A DNA stretch of 8,597 bases, from NCBI GenBank assembly GCA_024404415.1, contig JAKSPX010000048.1, positions 1 through 8,597 on the forward strand, given 5' to 3'. The translations under genes and the position numbers were made by a program. Positions 1 through 5,710 of the stretch are shown here, in pieces (the first letter of the stretch is position 1; each line of letters starts with the position of its first letter). The notes below the pieces were generated by a model. The model made no database searches, was not told where the DNA came from, and worked only from the letters and a program-made list of their open reading frames with translations. Origin of the DNA: Clostridia bacterium (GTDB lineage: Bacteria > Bacillota > Clostridia > Oscillospirales > QAMX01).

Positions 1-811
1 CTTCATACTCCTTTCCGTCCCATGTGAAGACCGGCGAATCCGAAGCAAAGGTCAGTTCCGTCCCGTCACATAGAAGCATTCGGAAGTCAAATCCCTCCGC
101 CTCGCCTTTCAGAAGATAAGGATCGATCCTCTCATCCCATTTTTCAGCGGAAGTCGCCACCCAAAAACAATCATAGCCGTCATACCCTTCTGCCGCAAAA
201 GCCAAATCTTCGAGGTCGAGTGCTCGGAGGTCGGAATGATTGGTCAGATACAAACGGGTGTACCTGTCCCACGGGTCACTCCCGCGGATGACCTGCATGT
301 GGGTATAATGTCTTGCGATTGTCTCTCCGTTCCACGTCATGTAGCCGACGCTTTGCGTGACTTCATAAGTGCCGTCGGTTTTTGCTGCGACGTCAAAGAT
401 AACAGGGGCGGAGTCGATGGAGGGAGAATAGAAACGTATAGTGGCTTCCTTACCCTCCGAGCCAAGTTCCAGAAAACGCAGCATCAGGTCACGGTATTCT
501 GTCGGGGCATCACTACAGACAATGCAGCCGTCTTCCCGTGCCTCTTCCGGCGAGTAACCTCTATGTTCCTTTACCAGTTCTTCCAGCGGCATGTAGTCCG
601 GAAGTTCGACTCTGATCTCTTCCGTTTCGCTCTCGCTTTCACTCTCCGGCGCAGTCTCGCTTGCCGGTTCTGTCAGAGCCTCGCTTGTGGTCTCTTCCGG
701 CACTGTCTCGCTCTCATCCGCCTTTTCCCCACAGGCAGCGAAAAGGAGCGCCATCAAAAGAAAGACGGCGATCAGCCTTTTCAGTTTGCGGTTTTTCTGC
801 AATTTCATCAT
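1..811 (-). CDS. Putative extracellular lipoprotein, C-terminus cut off by window edge
   Basis: The reading frame stays open from ATG 811 to the left edge, giving 270 residues without a stop. The first of two adjacent ATGs is preferred because an AGGGAGG-like site lies 8 nt upstream. Residues 3-12 are Lys/Arg-rich, 13-26 are hydrophobic, and the segment ends in LFAAC with Cys27, which fits a lipoprotein signal peptide (Phe at -3 is slightly unusual). Residues 28-66 form a Ser/Thr/Glu-rich linker, typical of surface lipoproteins of Gram-positive Clostridia. A compact domain follows, with REDGCIV at 92-98 and YTRLYLTN at 184-191. From memory, this layout matches small uncharacterised clostridial lipoproteins with an EDGCVV motif; no function is known to me. 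By eye its codon use is less G/C-ending than that of the genes to the right. It is divergent from the acetyltransferase gene. Confidence 0.85.
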   Translation of the reverse strand, partial: MMKLQKNRKLKRLIAVFLLMALLFAACGEKADESETVPEETTSEALTEPASETAPESESESETEEIRVELPDYMPLEELVKEHRGYSPEEAREDGCIVCSDAPTEYRDLMLRFLELGSEGKEATIRFYSPSIDSAPVIFDVAAKTDGTYEVTQSVGYMTWNGETIARHYTHMQVIRGSDPWDRYTRLYLTNHSDLRALDLEDLAFAAEGYDGYDCFWVATSAEKWDERIDPYLLKGEAEGFDFRMLLCDGTELTFASDSPVFTWDGKEYE

Positions 812-861
812 GCGGAATTCCTCCCTTTTTTGAAATATACCTTATACTCAGGTACATTACT

Positions 862-891
862 ATTATATTAAGAGAAACACGAGCTTGTCAA
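862..891 (-). promoter_or_regulatory. Promoter for the lipoprotein gene
   Basis: On the minus strand there is a perfect TTGACA (891-886), an 18-nt spacer and a perfect TATAAT (867-862). Transcription would start near 855 and give a leader of about 44 nt before the ATG at 811. Both hexamers match the sigma-A consensus, so this should be a strong constitutive-type promoter. No obvious operator was seen. Confidence 0.75.
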
Positions 892-939
892 GGCCGCATA
901 TTTGTGTTTTACTCTGTTATTCTGCGATTCCGCTCTGTA

Positions 940-967
940 TTGACAAACTTTTTTCTTATGATACAAT
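940..967 (+). promoter_or_regulatory. Promoter for the acetyltransferase gene
   Basis: TTGACA at 940-945 and TACAAT at 962-967 are separated by 16 nt. A start near 974 would leave a leader of about 20 nt before the proposed TTG start at 993. This position argues against starts further upstream (for example TTG 885), because they would lie before the transcription start. It faces away from the lipoprotein promoter. Confidence 0.65.
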
Positions 968-980
968 AAGTGAAAGAAAG

Positions 981-987
981 AAGGCGG
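981..987 (+). promoter_or_regulatory. Ribosome binding site that sets a TTG start
   Basis: AAGGCGG at 981-987 is a Shine-Dalgarno-like sequence 5 nt before TTG 993. No in-frame ATG or GTG lies nearby that would give the conserved N-terminus of the acetyltransferase family, so TTG 993 is the best start. Confidence 0.5.
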
Positions 988-992
988 TTGAT

Positions 993-1781
993 TTGACGAA
1001 AGACGAACTGAAAAAGGGCTTTGAAGCGCTCGGGCTTCATAAAGGCATGAAAATCATCGTGCACTCCTCGCTTTCCAGCTTCGGCTACGTGGAGGGCGGC
1101 GCGGACGCCGTGATCGACGCACTGATGGAGATCCTGACCGAAGAGGGCACCCTCATGATGCCTTCCTTCAATCACGAAGCGCCCTACAACGTCGGGAAGA
1201 TTTTTGACGTGCGCGAAACGCCGACCACCAACGGCCTCATTCCCGACACCTTCTGGCGGCGCGAGGGTGTTTTCCGCAGCATCAACCCGACCCATGCCTT
1301 CGCCGCGTGGGGCGACAAGGCCCAATATTACACCGAAGACCACCAGAAGACCTCCGCCATGGGCGAGGGCTCGCCGCTCGACCGCCTCAAAAACGACGGC
1401 GGCTACTGCCTGCTTCTGGGCGTGGATTACACCCGGAACACCTTCCACCACCACGTTGAGACCATGGAGGGTGCGCCCTGCCTCCGCACGCGCGGCGAGG
1501 AATACCCCGTCCGCCTTGCCGACGGCAGTGAAGTCATGGCACACACCTGGTCGTGGAGAAACGGTTTCTGCCCCATCGACGACGCGGCCGCCTATGCGCC
1601 TTTGATGGCCGCCATTGACCGCAAAGGGAAGGTCGGCGACGCCGTCTGCACCCTCTATAAGCTCTCGGATGGCTATGAGATCATCTCAAAGGCACTTCTT
1701 CAGGGGCTGGAAGGGGCGCTTCCCTGCTCCCGCTGCCTTGTCCGCCCGCGCATCTGCCGCTGGACGGTGGAAGATAAATAA
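993..1781 (+). CDS. AAC(3)-family N-acetyltransferase (YokD-like)
   Basis: Starting at TTG 993 this is 262 residues, normal for the Antibiotic_NAT family of acetyl-CoA-dependent N-acetyltransferases that includes aminoglycoside 3-N-acetyltransferases. Family landmarks: the opening TKDELKKGFEALGL, VHSSLSSFG at 23-31, EEGTLMMPSF at 50-59, ETPTTNG at 75-81, RSINPTHAFAAWG at 95-107, GEGSPLDRL at 124-132, and LLGVDYTRNTFHHHVE at 141-156. The HHVE segment corresponds to the HHAE region of AAC(3) enzymes, where the catalytic His lies. The in-frame upstream extension to TTG 885 lacks family similarity and contains the promoter. The C-terminus has a small Cys cluster (PCSRC, then RPRIC). Many members are chromosomal and do not confer resistance, so the natural substrate amine is unknown. 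It stands alone and ends at a terminator shared with the convergent kinase gene. Confidence 0.85.
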   Translation: MTKDELKKGFEALGLHKGMKIIVHSSLSSFGYVEGGADAVIDALMEILTEEGTLMMPSFNHEAPYNVGKIFDVRETPTTNGLIPDTFWRREGVFRSINPTHAFAAWGDKAQYYTEDHQKTSAMGEGSPLDRLKNDGGYCLLLGVDYTRNTFHHHVETMEGAPCLRTRGEEYPVRLADGSEVMAHTWSWRNGFCPIDDAAAYAPLMAAIDRKGKVGDAVCTLYKLSDGYEIISKALLQGLEGALPCSRCLVRPRICRWTVEDK

Positions 1782-1786
1782 AAAAA

Positions 1787-1814
1787 CGTGGCTGTTCCGA
1801 ACGGAGCAGCCACG
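1787..1814. terminator. Bidirectional intrinsic terminator between convergent genes
   Basis: The arms CGTGGCTGTTCCG and CGGAGCAGCCACG pair over 12-13 bp with a single G-U type mismatch, closing on a GAAC loop. An A-run lies immediately to the left (1780-1786) and a T-rich stretch (ATCATTTTTA) to the right. The hairpin is therefore followed by a U-tract in both directions: forward for the acetyltransferase gene (stop 1781) and reverse for the kinase gene (stop 1829). Confidence 0.85.
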
Positions 1815-1828
1815 ATCATTTTTACAGT

Positions 1829-3520
1829 TTATAACGCCGCCTTGATGCACATGGCCATGGAGACCGCACCCGCGTCGGGCGTGCCGAGGCTTCTGTCGGC
1901 CTGCGGACGCGCTCTGCCGATCTTCGGGAGCAGTTTGGCCGTCTCTTCCGCCGCCTTTTCGGCAACATCAGAGGCGATTTTCCAGGCCTCATAAAGGCCC
2001 TTGCCCTCGCCGACCGCTTTTCCAAGACTCTCGGCAAACGGCAGGAGAGCATCCAGCATGGTCTTGTCGCCCGGATTGGCGTGTCCCAGCTCGATCATGC
2101 GCGCCGCGACCGCCTTCACCGCCGCCGGGATCAATTCTGCCGGGTAAGCATCCTTGTCGTCGCCGAGCAGCGTGCCCGCCGCCTTGAGACCCTCACCCCA
2201 CAGAACGCCCGAGGTACCGCCCGCCTTGGAGGCCCAGGCGTTACCGGCGGCGATCACCACCGAGCCGACGCCCGCGCCGGCTTTTTTCGCTTCCTCAGCG
2301 GCTTCCACCGCGACGGTCAGGCCCTTCACCATGCCGCGGCCGTGGTCGCCGTCACCGGCCACCGCGTCGATGGAGGCAAGCTTTTCTTCATTTTCCACAA
2401 CGGCCTTTTTGGCCTTTTCAAGCGCCGTATAGAAGACTTCCGCCGCTTTCACCGCCGCATCGGAGCCTTTTTCGTATTTCACCCCCGCGTCCGCCGCCGT
2501 CACGACGCGGCGCGCGCCGGTATTTTTCTGCACATTGCCGCACTTGAAGGAGGGGGTGTCCGCCGGAGCCAGCCAGCATTCCTCCAGCGCTTCGTCAAGG
2601 AAGGTGACCGTCAACGCGATGCCCGCCATATCGAGGCTGGTGACGAATTCGCCGACCATCGGTTTCACCAGCTCATAGCCCTTTTCCTTGAAGAGAGCTG
2701 AAACCGTCTTCCAAACGACGAAAAGTTCTTCATATTTGGTGCTTCCGAGGCCGTCGAGGATGACGCCGACGCGATTGCCCGCGCCCTCCGGCTTTTCGTC
2801 CAACACGCGCTCGACCAGAAGCTTTGCGATCTCTTCGGCGCTCACGAGGTCGCTTTCATAAACGCCCGCTTCGCCGTGGATGCCCTGCCCGACCTCCATC
2901 CTGCCCTCCGGCACATGGAAGAGAGGCTCCTTCGCACCCGGCATGGTGCAGCCCTTGAAGCCGACGCTCATGGTGCGGGTGAAGTCGTTGGCGTGGATGG
3001 TCAGGGCTTCCACCTCGTCGAAGCTCTTTCCGGCGGCAGATGCGGCTCCCGCCACCTTGAAGACCGAGAAGGTGCCCACGTTGCCGCGGCGCTTTTCGAT
3101 CTCGTCCTTTTTGGCGCTGGCCACGTCGTCGGTGATGTAGAAGGTGCGGGCGTCGATGCCCTCCGCGATGAGACGGTCACGGGCGAGGTTGAAATTCATT
3201 TTATCTCCGGCGTAGTTGCCGCCGATGATGAAGATGCCGCTGCCGTTCTCGACCGACTTTGCCACGTTGTAAACGTCGTCGGTGGAGGGCGAGGTGAAGA
3301 CGTTGCCGACCACGGTCGCGTCCATGAGGCCCTCACCGGTGAGGCCGCTGAAGGCCGGGTAGTGTCCCGAGCCGCCGCCGTTCATAACAGCCACCTTGCC
3401 CTTGGGCGTTTCGGTCGCGCGGGCGACGCCGCCCGGCACTTCGACGAGATATTCCGGGAATGCCGCCGCGTAACCCGCCAGCATATCCTCTCGGAAGGTC
3501 TTGGGATCGTTAAATAACAT
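1829..3520 (-). CDS. Two-domain DhaK-DhaL (dihydroxyacetone kinase family) ketose kinase
   Basis: A 563-residue single-chain kinase, the usual length for ATP-dependent DhaKL proteins, which phosphorylate short ketoses in the cytosol. The DhaK domain (about 1-330) has NGGGSGHYPAFSG at 47-59, FTSPS at 75-79, GNYAGDKMNF at 101-110 and GIHGE at 213-217. His53, Asp106 and His215 match E. coli DhaK His56, Asp109 and the covalent substrate-binding His218. The DhaL domain (about 355-563) has DAVAGDGDHG at 385-394 with the Mg-ATP triad Asp385/Asp390/Asp392, GGTSGVLWG at 434-442 and GHANPGDKTMLDAL at 479-492. The start is clear: AGGAGG lies 8 nt before ATG 3520. No DhaM-type phosphotransferase partner is present, which suggests direct ATP use. 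The GHYPAF loop replaces the GHEP loop of classical dihydroxyacetone kinases and, from memory, occurs in tetrulose kinases, so the substrate may be an erythrulose-type sugar. Confidence 0.92.
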   Translation of the reverse strand: MLFNDPKTFREDMLAGYAAAFPEYLVEVPGGVARATETPKGKVAVMNGGGSGHYPAFSGLTGEGLMDATVVGNVFTSPSTDDVYNVAKSVENGSGIFIIGGNYAGDKMNFNLARDRLIAEGIDARTFYITDDVASAKKDEIEKRRGNVGTFSVFKVAGAASAAGKSFDEVEALTIHANDFTRTMSVGFKGCTMPGAKEPLFHVPEGRMEVGQGIHGEAGVYESDLVSAEEIAKLLVERVLDEKPEGAGNRVGVILDGLGSTKYEELFVVWKTVSALFKEKGYELVKPMVGEFVTSLDMAGIALTVTFLDEALEECWLAPADTPSFKCGNVQKNTGARRVVTAADAGVKYEKGSDAAVKAAEVFYTALEKAKKAVVENEEKLASIDAVAGDGDHGRGMVKGLTVAVEAAEEAKKAGAGVGSVVIAAGNAWASKAGGTSGVLWGEGLKAAGTLLGDDKDAYPAELIPAAVKAVAARMIELGHANPGDKTMLDALLPFAESLGKAVGEGKGLYEAWKIASDVAEKAAEETAKLLPKIGRARPQADRSLGTPDAGAVSMAMCIKAAL

Positions 3521-3605
3521 GGGTTCTTCCTCCTGTTTGATTGAATTTTCGTCTATGATATGGTAAAATAGCTTACAAAAGAAAAGGATCCCGGTGTTTA
3601 TCTGT

Positions 3606-3634
3606 TTTTCAGTATATCACATACATTTTATAAA
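3606..3634 (+). promoter_or_regulatory. Possible promoter for the three-gene operon
   Basis: TTTTCA (3606-3611), a 17-nt spacer and TATAAA (3629-3634) give a moderate promoter with a predicted start near 3641 and a leader of about 27 nt. It lies almost exactly on top of the divergent kinase promoter. The -10 is the core of the perfect palindrome ATTTTATAAAAT (3625-3636), which could be an operator or simply an AT-rich coincidence. Confidence 0.4.
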
Positions 3635-3639
3635 ATCAA
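3611..3639 (-). promoter_or_regulatory. Promoter for the DhaKL kinase gene
   Basis: On the minus strand TTGATT (3639-3634), a 17-nt spacer and TATACT (3616-3611) form a good sigma-A promoter. A TG one base before the -10 makes it an extended -10. The predicted start near 3604 gives a leader of about 84 nt; no riboswitch was recognised in it. Confidence 0.6.
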
Positions 3640-3667
3640 AGAAATTTCAGAGAAAAGAGGCATTTTT

Positions 3668-4729
3668 ATGGCAAAATATACCGACGGCTCGACGCTTCTG
3701 GTCGACGAATACCTGCGCGTCAAGCATCCCCTGCGCTTTGATGAAAACGGGCACTTCCGTGTGCTCTTTTTGGGTGACCCGCACGGCGGATTTGATATGC
3801 ACCCACAGGTCAAACCGGCGCTTGAGACCGTCGTGGCCGCGGCCAAACCCGACCTTGTGCTCTTTCCCGGTGACCTCGCGGGCTGTCATATCGGTGTGAG
3901 AAACGAAAAAGAGCTCCGCGATTACCTTGATTATCTGATGGAATACCTCGAAACAAATCACATTCCCTGGGCGCACGTTTACGGCAACCACGACGACAAC
4001 CTCGGCCTCCCCAACGACGTTCAGGAGACCATCTACGAATCCTACGAGTGGTGCGTCTCCAAGAGAAGCCCGGAGGATATCGACGGCGACTCCAACTACG
4101 TCCTGCCCATCCTCGCGCACGACTCCGACGAGCCCTTGTGGAACATCTGGGCGCTGGATTCTCACGACGACAACCGCCGTTTCCTCGAAAGCTACGGCCT
4201 TGACCCCTCCATGCCCGTCCGTATGGTCAACCACTTCGGCGACGGCGGCGGCAACGACAATCCGCACTTCAACCAGATCGCCTGGTACGTGAAGACCTCC
4301 GAAGCCATTGAAAGGCATTACGGCCGCAAGGTGCCTTCCATCCTCTTTGAACACATGCCGCTTCCCGAATACAGTCTCATCCCCCGCAACCCCTACATCA
4401 CCCAGATGGATGGGGACTACCATGACCAGATCTGCTCCAGCGAATTGAATTTCGGCCTTTTCGCCTCCTGCCTCCAGCGCGGCGACGTGAAGGGCATTTT
4501 CTGCGGACATGAGCATATCAATTCCTTCACCGGCGTGTATCTCGGCATCCGCATGAGCTACGTCGGCGGCATCAACTACGAATGCGGCTGCCGGGACGAC
4601 GTGCGCGGCGGGCGCATCGTGGATTTTGACATTGCCGACCCGGAACATTTCCAGACCCGCATGCTCAAATTACAATCGCTCGTCGGCGACGCCGGAAACG
4701 CGCGCCCCGAATACGAAAGAGGTGAATGA
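3668..4729 (+). CDS. Cytosolic metallophosphoesterase, Dcr2/purple acid phosphatase-like
   Basis: The 353-residue protein carries the full calcineurin-like motif set for a dinuclear metal phosphoesterase: GDPHG at 36-40 (Asp37, His39), GDL at 68-70 (Asp69), GNHD at 106-109 (Asn107, His108), FEHMP at 227-231 (His229) and GHEH at 280-283 (His281, His283). The spacing and the IPWAHVYGNHDD segment resemble the Dcr2/PAP29-like branch. There is no signal peptide or membrane segment, so it should act in the cytosol, unlike many secreted relatives. GAGG lies 7 nt before ATG 3668. It is the first gene of an apparent operon: the next start follows its stop by 3 nt, and the next ribosome binding site (about 4718-4725) lies within its last codons, which suggests translational coupling. 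The substrate is unknown; removal of a phosphate from an imported or intermediate compound is an inference from its neighbours. Confidence 0.88.
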   Translation: MAKYTDGSTLLVDEYLRVKHPLRFDENGHFRVLFLGDPHGGFDMHPQVKPALETVVAAAKPDLVLFPGDLAGCHIGVRNEKELRDYLDYLMEYLETNHIPWAHVYGNHDDNLGLPNDVQETIYESYEWCVSKRSPEDIDGDSNYVLPILAHDSDEPLWNIWALDSHDDNRRFLESYGLDPSMPVRMVNHFGDGGGNDNPHFNQIAWYVKTSEAIERHYGRKVPSILFEHMPLPEYSLIPRNPYITQMDGDYHDQICSSELNFGLFASCLQRGDVKGIFCGHEHINSFTGVYLGIRMSYVGGINYECGCRDDVRGGRIVDFDIADPEHFQTRMLKLQSLVGDAGNARPEYERGE

Positions 4730-4732
4730 TCC

Positions 4733-5701
4733 ATGCTTCCTGTCTTTCATGAGACCGATCTTTTCCTTCCCCACAACGATCCCGACGACCATTATGACCT
4801 CGCGTGTCAGTTCGCCCTCGCCAAAAAAGGGTTGACCGACCTCAAAGGCATCCTGATCGACTACCCGCCGGAGGGCTTCGGCGATCCGGATATCGGCGCC
4901 GTCGCCCAGCTCGGCTACCTCACCGGCGTCCCGGCTCCCGTCGGCGTCGGGCAGGCCTCGGCAGGGCAGAAGCCCGGCTCCGGCCTCAATCTCCTCAAAA
5001 AAGTGCTCAAAGATTGCAAAGAGCCCGTCACCCTTCACATCGTCGGCTCCTGCCACGACGTCGCCGAGGCCGGGAGGCTCTGGCCTGAGCTTTTCCGCGA
5101 GAAAGTGAAGGCCATTTACCTCAACGCCGGTGCGGGCCGTGACTCGGAAAGGCTTGAATACAACGTCTGGCTCGACCCCGCGTCGTTTGCCGCCATTTTC
5201 TCGCTCCCCTGCCCGATCTACTGGATGCCGTGCTTTGACTCGATGGCGCGGGAATGCGTGACCGGGCGATACGGCACCTGGTGGAAGTTCCGGCAGGAAC
5301 GCCTCTTTGAAACCATGTCCCCCATGCTTCAGAATTATTTCCTCGGTGTGCTCACCAAAAGGCAGGGCGCTGACTGGCTCTCGCCGCTGGAAGGCCCGGT
5401 CGATCAAAAAGCCCTCGCTTTCTACGGGAAGCAGGAGCGGAATATGTGGTGTACCGCGGGATTCCTGCACACCGCAGGCCTCACCGTCACCAAATCGGGC
5501 GAGATCCGACCGCACGGCGAAAATCCCTCCGAAGAGGTCTTCTCCTTCACGCCGATCAAAGTGGAATGCAAGGATGACGGACACGCCGTGTGGGAGGAAG
5601 CGCCCTCTCGTGACCGCTTCATCTTCACCGTCAACGACGGAGAAAAATACACCGAGGCCATGCTCTCCGCCCTCGGAATCATGCTATCCTGGTTGAAATG
5701 A
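4733..5701 (+). CDS. Divergent nucleoside hydrolase-fold protein
   Basis: The 322-residue length fits the inosine-uridine nucleoside hydrolase superfamily, which cleaves N-glycosidic bonds using a bound calcium ion. The N-terminus has TDLFLPHNDPDDHYDLA at 8-24, comparable to the family's DTDxGxDDxxA signature but with an insertion before the Asp cluster (Asp16, Asp18, Asp19). VTLHIVGSCHDVAEA at 99-113 corresponds to the family's VGPLTNLA segment, with TN replaced by HD. EYNVWLDP at 142-149 matches the ExNxxxDP substrate and calcium segment (Glu142, Asn144, Asp148). Residues after about 235 are family-specific. There is no signal peptide. ATG 4733 is supported by an AGAGG site 10 nt upstream, inside the phosphoesterase gene. 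The fold assignment is fairly secure. The reaction is not: it may be a glycoside or nucleoside hydrolase with altered specificity. Confidence 0.72.
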   Translation: MLPVFHETDLFLPHNDPDDHYDLACQFALAKKGLTDLKGILIDYPPEGFGDPDIGAVAQLGYLTGVPAPVGVGQASAGQKPGSGLNLLKKVLKDCKEPVTLHIVGSCHDVAEAGRLWPELFREKVKAIYLNAGAGRDSERLEYNVWLDPASFAAIFSLPCPIYWMPCFDSMARECVTGRYGTWWKFRQERLFETMSPMLQNYFLGVLTKRQGADWLSPLEGPVDQKALAFYGKQERNMWCTAGFLHTAGLTVTKSGEIRPHGENPSEEVFSFTPIKVECKDDGHAVWEEAPSRDRFIFTVNDGEKYTEAMLSALGIMLSWLK

Positions 5702-5703
5702 GG
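5700..5703 (+). promoter_or_regulatory. Ribosome binding site overlapping the upstream stop codon
   Basis: GAGG at 5700-5703 shares its first two bases with the TGA stop (5699-5701) of the upstream gene and lies 7 nt before ATG 5711. A ribosome terminating on the hydrolase-like gene would sit directly over the start region of the oxidoreductase gene, which suggests coupled translation. Confidence 0.6.
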
Positions 5704-5710
5704 TAATTTC

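Noticed and set aside
236..871. Open plus-strand frame of 211 codons
   Set aside because: It is antisense to the lipoprotein gene, which has a ribosome binding site, consensus promoter and signal peptide. The plus-strand translation shows no recognisable features.
3521..3604. Riboswitch or leader element before the kinase gene
   Set aside because: The leader of about 84 nt shows no recognisable conserved aptamer and no clear terminator/antiterminator pair.
3647..4648. Long minus-strand frame (333 codons) opposite the phosphoesterase gene
   Set aside because: The plus-strand protein has all metallophosphoesterase motifs. The antisense frame is kept open by strong third-position G/C bias and has low-complexity Val/Ala/Gly/His content.
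4670..5584. Long minus-strand frame (304 codons) opposite the hydrolase-like gene
   Set aside because: Antisense shadow of a gene with recognisable nucleoside hydrolase motifs and coupled ribosome binding sites.
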